From: Hyphomicrobiales bacterium
GTDB taxonomy: Bacteria; Pseudomonadota; Alphaproteobacteria; Rhizobiales; Xanthobacteraceae
Reading direction: 5' to 3'
Length of the DNA stretch: 64,000 nt
NCBI GenBank assembly: GCA_017305535.1
Contig: JAFKKN010000004.1
Coordinates: 1 to 64,000, forward strand
The first letter of the stretch is position 1, and each line of letters opens with the position of its first letter. Below the pieces are notes generated by a model. It was not told the DNA's origin and ran no database searches. It worked only from the letters and a program-made list of their open reading frames with translations. Shown here one piece after another: positions 17,472 through 27,033 of this stretch. The translations under genes and the position numbers were made by a program.

Positions 17472-18326
17472 TCAGCCCTTGGTGATGAGCGGCGGCGGCG
17501 GTGGCGGCGCCACGTCGCAGCAGGTCCAGCGCACGCCGAGCTTGATGTCGTGCGAAGTCAGATCGTGGAACTGGAACGGACGACCGTTGGTCACCGTGCC
17601 ATCGAACGACGAACCGGAGCCGGTGACGCCGGTGCCGAGGTTGAGGTAGCGATACGCCAGTTCCACCGTCATATTCTGATTGACGCGATAGGCGAGACCG
17701 GCGTGCAGTGCCCAGGCCAGATCGAGCTTGCTCGCGGTCTGTGCCTGATAGAGACCGGACGTGGTGCCGCCGCCGAGGTTGACGGTGGTGACGTCTGAGA
17801 ATCCGCTGAAGGTGTTGTAGGCACCGCCGACGCCGACACCGACGAACGGCGTGATGCACCACCAGGTGCCGAGATCGGCGTAAGCGTTGATCATGCCGAC
17901 CCAGCTCGAATAGCCGCCGCGATAGGTATCGCCGATCGGCAGAACGCCGAGACCGCCGCCGAAATTGATGTTGGCGTAGTCGGTGCCGCTGAACTGCACC
18001 CGCGACCGATATTCGCCGGTCACATCCATGCGGAACCAGTTGTTGAACTGATAACCGACACCCAGTCCGTAAGTCATGCCGCCGGTGAACTCATGGCCGA
18101 TCTGATTGACCGAAACCGTGCTGGCGTCATTGTAGGCCGGAGCGAACAACTTGCCCCGGGTGTTGGTCATGCCGATGTCGCCGCGCAGATACCAGCCACC
18201 GAAATCCTCGACCGGCGGCGGCGCATAATACTGCGGCGGCGGGGCAACGGGGATATCCGCGGCAAATGCCACACTGGACATTAAGGACGCCGCTCCAGCG
18301 GCGGCCAGGATGATAACGCTACGCAT
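17472..18326 (-). CDS. Outer-membrane beta-barrel protein (opacity-type)
   Basis: 284 aa from the ATG at 18326 (GAGGA upstream). A frame extending 100 codons further is not supported. The signal peptide ends SSVAFA-AD. The proline/tyrosine-rich lead IPVAPPPQYYAPPPVEDFGGWYLRGDIG is typical of Bradyrhizobium OmpA-like barrels. Alternating strands follow (YGLGVGYQFNNWFRMDVTGEYR; WCITPFVGVGVGGAYN; AYRYLNLGTG). The C-terminus WTCCDVAPPPPPPLITKG has a Cys pair and a proline tail after the last strand, which is unusual for BAM substrates. A possible CtrA site lies upstream. Confidence 0.85.
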   Translation of the reverse strand: MRSVIILAAAGAASLMSSVAFAADIPVAPPPQYYAPPPVEDFGGWYLRGDIGMTNTRGKLFAPAYNDASTVSVNQIGHEFTGGMTYGLGVGYQFNNWFRMDVTGEYRSRVQFSGTDYANINFGGGLGVLPIGDTYRGGYSSWVGMINAYADLGTWWCITPFVGVGVGGAYNTFSGFSDVTTVNLGGGTTSGLYQAQTASKLDLAWALHAGLAYRVNQNMTVELAYRYLNLGTGVTGSGSSFDGTVTNGRPFQFHDLTSHDIKLGVRWTCCDVAPPPPPPLITKG

Positions 18327-18403
18327 TGGCTTCGTCCTCTGATGCGGTGAGGCAGACGCGGCCTCACATCGGAAACTCACGGACGGACGATGCCAGCAAA
18401 TAC

Positions 18404-18418
18404 TTAAGCGTCGCTTAA
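18404..18418. promoter_or_regulatory. Candidate CtrA-binding site
   Basis: TTAA-GCGTCGC-TTAA followed by CC fits the CtrA consensus TTAA-N7-TTAAC. It lies about 80 bp upstream of the barrel gene that starts at 18326 on the minus strand. Confidence 0.5.
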
Positions 18419-18556
18419 CCCTAATTTTTAAGGTTGATATTTGGTGCACGCGCGCAACACAGCGGCGGCCCCTGCACGGAACCGCCGCCACAAGTCTTAA
18501 CGATGCGTTGATAACAAGATGCCGCGGGCTGTTCCGCTGCCGCGCTGCGCGTCGCG

Positions 18557-19813
18557 TTACACCGCCAGCTTCGGCATCTTCGGCAGGAACATCGCCAGGA
18601 GCCCGATCGCCGGCAGGAACGCGCACACCGTGTAGACAAAGTCGATGCCCTTGGCATCGGCCACCACGCCCAGCATTGCCGCCCCCAATCCGCCCGCGCC
18701 GAATGCGAAGCCGAAAAACAGACCGGAGATCATGCCGAAGCGATGCGGCACCAGTTCCTGGGCATAGACGATGATCGCGGGCATCGCCGAGGAAATGATG
18801 AAGCCAATGACGACGCTCAATGCCACCGTCCAGCCGAGGCTTGCGTAAGGCAGCAGCAACGTGAACGGCAACGCGCCGAGGATCGAGATCCAGATTACGT
18901 AGCGGCGGCCGATGCGGTCGCCGATCGGCCCACCAAAATAGACGCCGGCGGCATTGGCGCCGAGGAACACGAACAGCAGCAGTTGCGACGTCTGCGTCGT
19001 CACCGCAAACTTATGCATCAGATAGAAGGTGTAGTAGCTGGTGAGGCTCGACAGGTAGATGTACTTCGAGAACACCAGCACGATCAGAATGCCGATCGCC
19101 ATCGCAACGCGAGAACCCGATGGCGCGCCGGCGGACGGCTTCATTGCTGCCTTGCCGCGCGTCATGATGCGCGGCTTGTACCAACTCCCGATGCGCCACA
19201 GAATGACGATGGCGACGAACGCGATCGAGGAGAACCACGCGATGCTGGGTTGCCCGAACGGCACCACGATCAGCGCCGCGAGCACCGGTCCGATCGCCGA
19301 GCCGAGATTGCCGCCGACCTGAAATACCGATTGCGCGAAGCCGTAGCGGCCGCCCGACGCCATCCGCGCGATACGAGCGGACTCCGGGTGAAAAATCGCG
19401 GAGCCCAACCCGATCATCGACGCCGACAGCACCAGCATCGCGAAATTGTGCGCGCCGCTCAGCATCAGGAGGCCGATGAAAGTGAAACCCATCCCGATCG
19501 CCAGCGAATAAGGCTGCGGCTTGCGGTCGGTGACGCTACCGACCACCGGCTGCAACAGCGACGCGGTGATCTGGAATGCCAGCGTGATCAACCCGATCTG
19601 CGCGAACGACAGCGAATAGTTTTCCTTGAGGATCGGATAGACCGACGGAATCAGCGACTGCATGGTGTCGTTGAGGAAGTGCGAGAAGCTGATGCCGCCC
19701 AACACCATATAGACCGGACCGGCTGCGACGGCCGGCTTCGCAACCGCATCGATATCCGCCGCGATCACTGGCGCGACGAGCGTTTCTTCGGTAACGACGA
19801 CAGACTTGTTCAC
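18557..19813 (-). CDS. MFS exporter of the fosmidomycin-resistance (Fsr) type
   Basis: A 418-aa inner-membrane protein with 12 predicted helices after a ~35-residue soluble N-terminus. Fsr signature segments are clear: SFSHFLNDTMQSLIPSVYPIL in helix 1, the MFS loop GSVTDRKPQPYSLAIG, and FHPESARIARMASGGRYG. QELVPHRFGMISGLFFGFAFG is another conserved block. Fsr proteins export fosmidomycin and related compounds in E. coli; the natural substrate here is unknown. No local regulator is visible. Confidence 0.9.
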   Translation of the reverse strand: MNKSVVVTEETLVAPVIAADIDAVAKPAVAAGPVYMVLGGISFSHFLNDTMQSLIPSVYPILKENYSLSFAQIGLITLAFQITASLLQPVVGSVTDRKPQPYSLAIGMGFTFIGLLMLSGAHNFAMLVLSASMIGLGSAIFHPESARIARMASGGRYGFAQSVFQVGGNLGSAIGPVLAALIVVPFGQPSIAWFSSIAFVAIVILWRIGSWYKPRIMTRGKAAMKPSAGAPSGSRVAMAIGILIVLVFSKYIYLSSLTSYYTFYLMHKFAVTTQTSQLLLFVFLGANAAGVYFGGPIGDRIGRRYVIWISILGALPFTLLLPYASLGWTVALSVVIGFIISSAMPAIIVYAQELVPHRFGMISGLFFGFAFGAGGLGAAMLGVVADAKGIDFVYTVCAFLPAIGLLAMFLPKMPKLAV

Positions 19814-19902
19814 GGCAATTTCCGATTCTCAAAACAACGGCAGCCAGCCAGAGCGACATCGAGTCGGTACAAGCCGACGAATTGCGGACCGCTCTAACGC
19901 CC

Positions 19903-19924
19903 CTCGCCCCGCAAGCGGGGCGAG
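19903..19924. repeat. Palindromic hairpin downstream of glmM
   Basis: CTCGCCCCGC-AA-GCGGGGCGAG, 10-bp arms. It lies between the start of the MFS gene and the end of glmM (both minus strand). There is no T run, so it could be a repeat fragment or an RNA-stabilising or terminating hairpin. Confidence 0.45.
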
Positions 19925-20018
19925 ATTGACGCATAACATCTGATTCAGATCGTGAAATTTAGGGCACGCACGGCCGCCGGACCACCGCCAATCCGCGATG
20001 GCTGCGATGCAGCGCCCT

Positions 20019-21365
20019 TTAAGCAGCGGCCGCGGCGCCGAGCGCGGAGACGATATCGTCCACCACTTCCTCGACCAGGATGCGATCGTCGCCCTCGCCC
20101 ATCACGCGGATCACCGGCTCGGTGCCCGATGAGCGCACCAGCAACCGGCCATGGCCGTTAAGGCGCTTCTCCGCCGACGAGATCGCCGTCTTAACGCCGG
20201 CGGTCTCCAGCGGCCTGCCGGCGCGATAACGAACGTTCTTCAGAATCTGCGGCAGCGGATCGAAGCGGTGGCAAACTTCGGAAACCGGCTTCTGATGCTT
20301 CTGGATCACCGCAAGTACCTGAAGCGCGGCGACGAAACCATCGCCGGTCGTGGCGTAGTCGGACAGGATGATATGACCGGAGGGTTCGCCGCCGAGATTG
20401 TAGCCGCCCGCCAGCATCTGCTCGAGCACGTAGCGATCGCCCACCGCTGTACGGACGAGATCGAGACCGATACCCTCGAGGAAGCGCTCGAGACCGAGAT
20501 TGGACATCACGGTGGAGACGAGACCCGGCTGCGCCAGCCGGCCATCCTCTTTCCAACTCTCCGCGATCACCGCCAGCAACTGATCCCCGTCGACCACATG
20601 GCCACGTTCATCGACCACGATGACGCGATCGGCGTCGCCGTCGAGCGCGATGCCGATATCGGCGCGCATTTCGCGCACCTTGCGGCTCAGCGCTTCCGGT
20701 TCGGTCGAACCGCATTCCTTGTTGATGTTGAAGCCGTCCGGCTCGACACCGATCGAAATCACGTCGGCACCCAATTCCCACAACGCCTTGGGCACCACGC
20801 CATAGGCGGCGCCATTGGCGCAATCGACGACGACGCGCAGGCCGTCGAGGCTGATGTCGCGCGGCAGTGTGCGCTTGGCGAATTCGATATAGCGATCATG
20901 CACGCCGTCGATGCGCTTGGCGCGACCGAGACTGCGGCTTGCCGCCAACCGTTTATCGAGGTTCTCGTCGAGCAACTGCTCGATCTGCTTCTCGACCTCG
21001 TCCGACAGCTTGTAGCCGGCGGGGCCGAACAGCTTGATGCCGTTGTCCTCGAAGAGATTATGCGAGGCGGAGATCATCACGCCGAGATCGGCGCGCATCG
21101 ACTTGGTCAGCATCGCAACCGCCGGCGTCGGCAGCGGGCCGACCAGCAGCACGTCCATGCCGACCGACGTGAAGCCCGCGACCATCGCGTTCTCGATCAT
21201 GTAGCCGGAGAGCCGTGTGTCCTTGCCAATCACCACGCGATGACGATAGTCGCCACGTTGAAAGGCAAGACCCGCGGCTTGACCCACCTTCATCGCCAGT
21301 TCGGGCGTGATCACCCCGTTGGCGCGACCACGGATGCCATCGGTCCCAAAATATTTCCGGCTCAT
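20019..21365 (-). CDS. glmM: Phosphoglucosamine mutase
   Basis: A 448-aa enzyme interconverting glucosamine-6-phosphate and glucosamine-1-phosphate for UDP-GlcNAc, needed for peptidoglycan and LPS. The active-site loop MISASHN carries the phosphorylated Ser101. The metal loop is ALDGDADR, the sugar-binding loop is GGEPSGHI, and the C-terminal phosphate loop is [13 protein letters not shown]. Start at ATG 21365 ([13 protein letters not shown]) with GGGGGA upstream; an in-frame ATG 24 bp earlier lacks family similarity. Normal length. Confidence 0.97.
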   Translation of the reverse strand: MSRKYFGTDGIRGRANGVITPELAMKVGQAAGLAFQRGDYRHRVVIGKDTRLSGYMIENAMVAGFTSVGMDVLLVGPLPTPAVAMLTKSMRADLGVMISASHNLFEDNGIKLFGPAGYKLSDEVEKQIEQLLDENLDKRLAASRSLGRAKRIDGVHDRYIEFAKRTLPRDISLDGLRVVVDCANGAAYGVVPKALWELGADVISIGVEPDGFNINKECGSTEPEALSRKVREMRADIGIALDGDADRVIVVDERGHVVDGDQLLAVIAESWKEDGRLAQPGLVSTVMSNLGLERFLEGIGLDLVRTAVGDRYVLEQMLAGGYNLGGEPSGHIILSDYATTGDGFVAALQVLAVIQKHQKPVSEVCHRFDPLPQILKNVRYRAGRPLETAGVKTAISSAEKRLNGHGRLLVRSSGTEPVIRVMGEGDDRILVEEVVDDIVSALGAAAAA

Positions 21366-21595
21366 AAAAGTATCCCCCAGCGAAGTCATCTAGCGCCAGC
21401 GGCGGTTTACCGCGCCGACTCATGCTCAAGCGTTCAATCGTCGCGCGAGGTCCGCGAGCATAACCGGGCTGGTTTATAATGCGTTTACCGCGCCGGTGAC
21501 TTCAAGAAATATGATTAATCATTACCACGCACGGCATCCGCATTCGCACGCATAACTATCTGATATACATCAATATTCTAGAGATTGACGAAGGA

Positions 21596-22049
<454 letters not shown>

Positions 22050-22134
22050 TTAACACGCTGCCGCAAAGATAATTTTGTCTGACGCGGGGACATGCTACTG
22101 GTTCTTGAAAGCTGAAGTAAGCAAGGGGCCGGGA

Positions 22135-23277
22135 ATGTCCATCAAGCACGTCACCTGCATCGAAGATCTACGCCAAATCCATAAGCGGCGGGTGCCGAAG
22201 GCCTTCTTCGACTATTGCGACCGCGGCTCCTATACCGAGGACACGCTGCGCGCCAATCGCGCCGATCTCGAAGCCATCAAATTCCGCCAGCGCATCATGG
22301 TCGACGTCTCCCGACGTGACACCTCGACCACCATTCTCGGCGAACCGGCGGCGCTGCCGCTGATCCTCGCACCGGTGGGCCTGACGGGCATGCAGTATGG
22401 CGACGGTGAAATCCACGCCTGCCGCGCCGCGCAGGCCGCCGGCATTCCCTACACGCTGTCCACCATGTCGATCTGCTCGATCGAGGATGTAGCAGCCAAC
22501 GTTGACAAGCCGTTCTGGTTCCAGCTTTACGTGATGAAGGATCGCGGCTTCATCAAGGCGCTGATCGAGCGCGCTGTCGCCGCCAAATGCAGCGCGCTCG
22601 TGCTCACCGTCGACCTGCAAGTGATCGGTCAGCGCCATCAGGACATCAAGAACGGCATGACCGTGCCGCCGGAATGGAGCCTGTCGAAGCTGTTCGACTT
22701 TGCCACCAAGCCACAATGGGTCGCGGGCGTGCTGCGCGGCAAGCGCCGCACCTTCGGTAACCTCGCCGGCCACATCAAGGGCATGGAGAACGTCACCCAG
22801 CTCGGGCAGTGGACCAACTCGCAGTTCGACACCACGCTGAACTGGAAGGACCTCGACTGGATCCGTTCGATCTGGCCGGGCAAGCTGATCATCAAGGGTA
22901 TCCTCGATATCGAGGATGCCCGCGAGGCGGTGAAGACCGGCGCGCAGGCGCTGGTCGTTTCCAATCACGGCGGCCGCCAGCTCGACGGCGCCCAATCCTC
23001 CATCGAGGTGCTGCCGGAAATCGTCGCGGCGGTCGGTGATCAGATCGAAATCATGTTCGACGGCGGCATTCGTTCGGGACAGGATGTGATGCGGGCGCTG
23101 GCGCTCGGCGCCAAATCCTGCATGATCGGCCGTGCGTATGCTCATGGCCTCGGTGCCTATGGCGAAGCCGGTGTCGCAAAAGCCATCGACATCATCCGCA
23201 ACGAGATGCTGGTGACCATGGGCCTGTGCGGCGTCAACACCGTCGCCGAGATCGACGAACATATCCTGGCGGGGTGA
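22135..23277 (+). CDS. lldD: FMN-dependent alpha-hydroxy-acid dehydrogenase (L-lactate dehydrogenase type)
   Basis: 380 aa. Start at ATG 22135 after GGGGCCGGGA. It oxidises L-lactate (or a related 2-hydroxy acid) to the keto acid and passes electrons to the respiratory chain. The active-site His is about residue 278 in SNHGGRQLDG. Flavin phosphate binding uses MFDGGIRSGQDVMRALALGA. Loop 4, which decides membrane binding, is of the LldD type (KRRTFGNLAGHIKGM). LldD is the best guess, but glycolate- or mandelate-type activity is not excluded. Confidence 0.9.
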   Translation: MSIKHVTCIEDLRQIHKRRVPKAFFDYCDRGSYTEDTLRANRADLEAIKFRQRIMVDVSRRDTSTTILGEPAALPLILAPVGLTGMQYGDGEIHACRAAQAAGIPYTLSTMSICSIEDVAANVDKPFWFQLYVMKDRGFIKALIERAVAAKCSALVLTVDLQVIGQRHQDIKNGMTVPPEWSLSKLFDFATKPQWVAGVLRGKRRTFGNLAGHIKGMENVTQLGQWTNSQFDTTLNWKDLDWIRSIWPGKLIIKGILDIEDAREAVKTGAQALVVSNHGGRQLDGAQSSIEVLPEIVAAVGDQIEIMFDGGIRSGQDVMRALALGAKSCMIGRAYAHGLGAYGEAGVAKAIDIIRNEMLVTMGLCGVNTVAEIDEHILAG

Positions 23278-23404
23278 AACCGCCATCGGCCGAGCCGCGC
23301 CATACGCCGGCGACGAGGCCGCGCACGCAGTTGTGTGCGGCGCAAAGTGAAACAAAATGTCACAGTATGCGTCTTCTGATCGACACTCAGAACAGGAGAC
23401 GACG

Positions 23405-23821
23405 ATGCGACGTTATTCGGTTCTTGCGCTATGCGCGGCCACGGCGCTGGCGATAGCTGCACCGACTGCGGCCTCGGCCCAACGTGGCGGCTTCCACGGC
23501 GGCGGTGGCTTTCATGGCGGTGGTTTCCACGGTGGAGGCTTCCATGGCGGAGGGTTCCGTGGTGGCGGCTGGCGCGGCGGCGGATGGCACCGTGGCGGCG
23601 GCTGGGGTTGGGGCGCGGGCGCGCTCGGCGTCGGGCTGGGCCTTGGCCTCGCCGGAGCCTATAGCTACCCGTACGGTTATGGCTATGGCTACCCCTATGG
23701 CGGTTACGGCTACGCGGCCTATCCCTACGACGATTATGGCTATGGTGGCTGCTACCTGACCCGGCAGCGGGTCTGGACATCTTACGGCTGGCGTATCCGC
23801 CGCGTGGAGGTCTGCAACTGA
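23405..23821 (+). CDS. Secreted glycine-rich repeat protein, 138 aa
   Basis: AGGAG precedes the ATG at 23405. The signal peptide ends AASAQ (about residue 25). Residues ~27-62 are tandem GGFHGGG / GGWRGGG repeats with regularly spaced His and aromatic residues. A hydrophobic Gly-rich stretch follows (GAGALGVGLGLGLAGAYSY), then a Tyr-Gly-Pro segment (YGYGYPYGGYGY). The C-terminal TRQRVWTSYGWRIRRVEVCN block is shared by many small secreted proteins of this order. The His/Gly repeats could bind metals. Role unknown. Confidence 0.8.
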   Translation: MRRYSVLALCAATALAIAAPTAASAQRGGFHGGGGFHGGGFHGGGFHGGGFRGGGWRGGGWHRGGGWGWGAGALGVGLGLGLAGAYSYPYGYGYGYPYGGYGYAAYPYDDYGYGGCYLTRQRVWTSYGWRIRRVEVCN

Positions 23822-23828
23822 CCGCTCG

Positions 23829-24674
23829 TTATCGGGCGATCGCCAGATCGGCCTCAACCAGTCGGCGCAGCTCGGACGTGACGTCCGGCCTGCGCCCGAA
23901 CCACAGTTCGAATCCGCGCACGGCCTGATGCAACAGCATGCCAAGCCCATCGGCAGTGCGCAGGCCACGCTCCCGCGCCGCCGAAAGTAAGGGCGTATCC
24001 AGGGGCACATAGACCAGATCTGCCACCGTCGCCTGCGGCGGCAACAGGCCGACATCGATCTCCAGCGCGGGTTGGCCCTTCATGCCGAGCGATGTGGTAT
24101 TGACCAGCAACCGTGCGCGCGGCAACACCTCGCCGAGCGCCTCCCAGCCGTGCGCCGAGACGCGTGCGCCGAACTGATTGGCCAGCGCTTGCGCGCGTCC
24201 CGCCGTGCGATTGACGAGATGCACGCGCTTGATGCCGCGCTCCAGCAATCCGAACACCACCGCGCGCGATGAGCCTCCGGCACCGAGCACGACGGCTTCA
24301 TCGGCGGCATCCCAACCCGCCGCGCTGGCGTCGAGGTTGTTGATGAAGCCTTCGATATCGGTGTTGGTGGAGCGCAGCGTCTCGCCATCGTACCATAACG
24401 TATTCGCCGCACCGACGGCACGCGCGCGCTCGTCCGGCTCGGTCAAGAGCAACGCCCGCTCCTTGTGCGGGATGGTGACGTTGGCGCCAATAAAACCGTG
24501 ATGCGACAGATTCTGCACGAATTCGGCGAAACCTTCCGGCGGCACCGCCTCGATGCTGTAACCGCCTGCGATGCCGAACCGATGCAGCCAATGGTGATGA
24601 ATGATCGGCGAGCGCGAATGCGCGGCCGGCCAGCCGATCAGACAGGCGGCGGGGGCTTTTTCGGGCGCGGGCAT
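23829..24674 (-). CDS. aroE: Shikimate dehydrogenase
   Basis: A 281-aa NADPH-dependent enzyme reducing 3-dehydroshikimate to shikimate for aromatic amino acids. The catalytic pair is Lys71 (VTIPHKE) and Asp106 (STNTDIEGF). The SRSPIIHHHWL block binds shikimate, and VVLGAGGSSRAVVF with NRTAGR specifies NADP. The C-terminal GLGMLLHQAVRGFELWFG is conserved. Convergent with the Gly-rich protein gene, 7 bp apart. Confidence 0.96.
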   Translation of the reverse strand: MPAPEKAPAACLIGWPAAHSRSPIIHHHWLHRFGIAGGYSIEAVPPEGFAEFVQNLSHHGFIGANVTIPHKERALLLTEPDERARAVGAANTLWYDGETLRSTNTDIEGFINNLDASAAGWDAADEAVVLGAGGSSRAVVFGLLERGIKRVHLVNRTAGRAQALANQFGARVSAHGWEALGEVLPRARLLVNTTSLGMKGQPALEIDVGLLPPQATVADLVYVPLDTPLLSAARERGLRTADGLGMLLHQAVRGFELWFGRRPDVTSELRRLVEADLAIAR

Positions 24675-24750
24675 CGCAGTTCTCCGTCACGACAACGTCG
24701 CTGTTCCCTTCACGCGAAGGGCCACGCTTGTCAATGCGCGATGCGTTGCC

Positions 24751-26499
24751 TCAAGTCGCCACGCGCTTCATCGGCACCACGACGGAGCGTTCGCGCTGTT
24801 GCCGGATATCCTCCAGCGCCCGCGCGATGGTCTCGCGATACTTCGCCAGCGGCGGCCGCACGCCATGAGTCAGCAGCACGCGACGCACACCGCGCGAGGT
24901 GCCGGTGATGTACAGCCGCATACCTTGCCGCTGCGCTTTCACGGCAAGCCGATGGATGGCGTTGGCGGCGGTCGAGTCCATCAGCGGCACCGCACTGACG
25001 TCGATCACGAACGCCTTGTGGCGGCCCGCGATATTGTCGAGCACCGCGCCCACCGTCGAGGCGGCGCCGAAGAAGAACGCACCGGTGATGCGATACACGA
25101 CTACGTCGGGATCGGTCGCGAGCGCCGGATCGTAAGGCACCCGTTCACCATTGGCATCGTCGGCCTTGTCGTCCTGCGCGAGCGGCGCGGCCGCTTCGAT
25201 TCCGGTAGAGTCCGCCATGCGATTGATGAACAGCACCGCACCGAGCGCAAAGCCGACCAAAATGCCTTCGGTGAGATCGCGAAACACCGTGAGCAGAAAC
25301 GTCGCAAGCAATACCGTCGCATCGCCCCACGACGAACGCAGCAACGTCCAGAATTCCTGCTTCTCCGCCATGCCCCATGCCACGATCACCAGCACGGCCG
25401 CCAGCGCCGACAACGGGATGTAGCTCGCCAGCGGCGCGGCGATCAGCATGAACAGCAACAGAAATGCCGAATGCATCATGCCCGCAATCGGTCCCCGCGC
25501 ACCGGCACGCACATTGGTCGCGGTGCGCGCGATCAGGCCGGTGACGCAGATGCCGCCGAACAGCGGCGAGGCGATATTGGCGACGCCCTGCGCCACCAAC
25601 TCGCAATTGGAGCGATGACGACGTCCGGTCATGCCGTCGGCCACCACCGCCGACAACAGCGACTCGATCGCCGCGAGCAGCGCGAACGCAATCGCATCCG
25701 GCAGCACCGCCTGCATCTTCGCGAACGAGAATGCCGGCAGTACTGGCGCGGGCAGCGTTTCGGGAATGCCGCCGAAGCGCGAGCCGATGGTTTCCACCGG
25801 CAATGCCAGCGCCCATGCCACGAGCGTTGCCACCACGACGCCGATCAGAATGTTCGGCCATGTCGGCCGCAGCCTGTGCACCCCCACCATCACCACGATG
25901 GCGAGCACCGCCAGCGCGATGGCCCACAGGTTGATCGTGCGGGCGGCATGCCACAGCGCAGCGAGCTTGGGCAGCAGTTCACTCGGCTCGTGGCCCGACA
26001 GTTTGAGGCCGAACAGATCGTGCAACTGGCTGGCAAAAATGATCACCGCAATGCCGGCGGTAAAACCGACCGTCACCGGATAGGGAATGAACTTGACGTA
26101 GGTGCCGACCCGCAACAGGCCAACGGCGATGAGGAAGGCGCCCGCCATCATGGTGGCGAGAATGACGCCGTCGACGCCGTGGCGCTCCACCGTGAGCGCC
26201 ACCAGCACGATGAACGCACCCGCCGGCCCGCCGACCTGAAAGCGGCTGCCACCGAGCAGCGAAACGAAGAAGCCGCCGATGATGGCGGTGTAAAGCCCGC
26301 GATCCGGGGTCACGCCGGAGGCAATCGCGATCGCCATCGACAACGGCAAAGCAACGATGGCGACGGTGAGACCGGCGACGACGTCAGCACGAAAATCCGC
26401 AAGGCCGTAGCCTTCGCGCAGCACCGTGATCAATTTCGGCGTGAACAATTCCGCGAAGCTGGCGCCGCGCGGCGACGCCCCGTTACCCGTCCTGACCAT
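24751..26499 (-). CDS. SulP-family inorganic anion transporter with STAS domain
   Basis: 582 aa. Start at ATG 26499 with GGGAG 6 bp before it. The N-terminal ~450 residues hold 10-14 membrane helices with SulP blocks (DVVAGLTVAIVALPLSMAIAIASGV; GPAGAFIVLVA; SNCELVAQGVANI). The C-terminal ~110 residues form a cytoplasmic STAS domain (VVYRITGAFFFGAASTVGAVL; DVSAVPLMDSTAANAI), whose DSTA Ser is the usual regulatory phosphosite position. It likely carries sulfate, bicarbonate or a dicarboxylate. Confidence 0.93.
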   Translation of the reverse strand: MVRTGNGASPRGASFAELFTPKLITVLREGYGLADFRADVVAGLTVAIVALPLSMAIAIASGVTPDRGLYTAIIGGFFVSLLGGSRFQVGGPAGAFIVLVALTVERHGVDGVILATMMAGAFLIAVGLLRVGTYVKFIPYPVTVGFTAGIAVIIFASQLHDLFGLKLSGHEPSELLPKLAALWHAARTINLWAIALAVLAIVVMVGVHRLRPTWPNILIGVVVATLVAWALALPVETIGSRFGGIPETLPAPVLPAFSFAKMQAVLPDAIAFALLAAIESLLSAVVADGMTGRRHRSNCELVAQGVANIASPLFGGICVTGLIARTATNVRAGARGPIAGMMHSAFLLLFMLIAAPLASYIPLSALAAVLVIVAWGMAEKQEFWTLLRSSWGDATVLLATFLLTVFRDLTEGILVGFALGAVLFINRMADSTGIEAAAPLAQDDKADDANGERVPYDPALATDPDVVVYRITGAFFFGAASTVGAVLDNIAGRHKAFVIDVSAVPLMDSTAANAIHRLAVKAQRQGMRLYITGTSRGVRRVLLTHGVRPPLAKYRETIARALEDIRQQRERSVVVPMKRVAT

Positions 26500-26556
26500 C
26501 CGATGCTCCCGGCCTCGCCTCACGCAAAGCGCTGCAAGCCGTCGGCCGGTCGATGG

Positions 26557-26823
26557 TCAGACGCGCGGCGGCGGTCCGGGTTGCTTCAGGCGCACCCCAC
26601 GCCCGCCGTCATCGCTCCGCACATGTTCACCGATGAGGTCCACGCCCGCGCGATTCAACGCATCGACCACCTTGGTCAGGGACTCGACGACGCCGCGCAC
26701 GTTGCCTTCGCTGGCTTCCATGCGCTGGATCGTCGGCAACGAAACCCCTGCGAGTTCCGCCAGTGTCTTCTGATCTATGCCGAGCAGCGCCCGCGCCGCC
26801 CGCATCTGGAATGAGGTGATCAA
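26557..26823 (-). CDS. Small XRE-type helix-turn-helix regulator
   Basis: An 82- or 88-aa protein. Translation may start at TTG 26823 (giving MITSFQMRAARALLG, the form I recall in relatives) or at ATG 26805. The HTH is AARALLGIDQKTLAELAGVSLPTIQRMEA. The C-terminal part VESLTKVVDALNRAGVDLIGEH and GRGVRLK are typical of this small family. Two matched TGTA-N3-TACA palindromes lie just upstream, suggesting autoregulation. The target beyond itself is unknown. Confidence 0.82.
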   Translation of the reverse strand: MITSFQMRAARALLGIDQKTLAELAGVSLPTIQRMEASEGNVRGVVESLTKVVDALNRAGVDLIGEHVRSDDGGRGVRLKQPGPPPRV

Positions 26824-26856
26824 CGCCAGAATTCCATGTTGGAGAGTTATAATTGA

Positions 26857-26890
26857 TGTATAATACAATGACAATGATGTAAAATACATC
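26857..26890. promoter_or_regulatory. Twin operator TGTA-N3-TACA
   Basis: Two perfect palindromes, TGTATAATACA (26857-26867) and GATGTAAAATACATC (26876-26890). They share TGTA-N3-TACA and have centres 21 bp apart, two DNA turns. They sit in an unusually AT-rich stretch 34-67 bp upstream of the HTH gene's TTG start. Confidence 0.7.
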
Positions 26891-27033
26891 ATATCATAGA
26901 TTGCCCCTTTCGTCGGCGACGCCGGCGAATAGTCCATCTTCTGCCATCGGATGATCCATGCGGCAATTCAAGACCATGCCGCGACGTCATTACGCCGTCG
27001 CAGCGCGGCCTTGCTAGGCTTGGCCGGCGCCGC

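Noticed and set aside
23405-23821. Gly-rich repeats as a sequencing artefact
   Set aside because: The frame stays open, a signal peptide and ribosome site are present, and the C-terminal block is a known conserved pattern.
24601-26814. An open frame of 737 codons on the plus strand
   Set aside because: It crosses aroE, the SulP gene and the HTH gene in antisense; Arg/His-rich composition and no domains.
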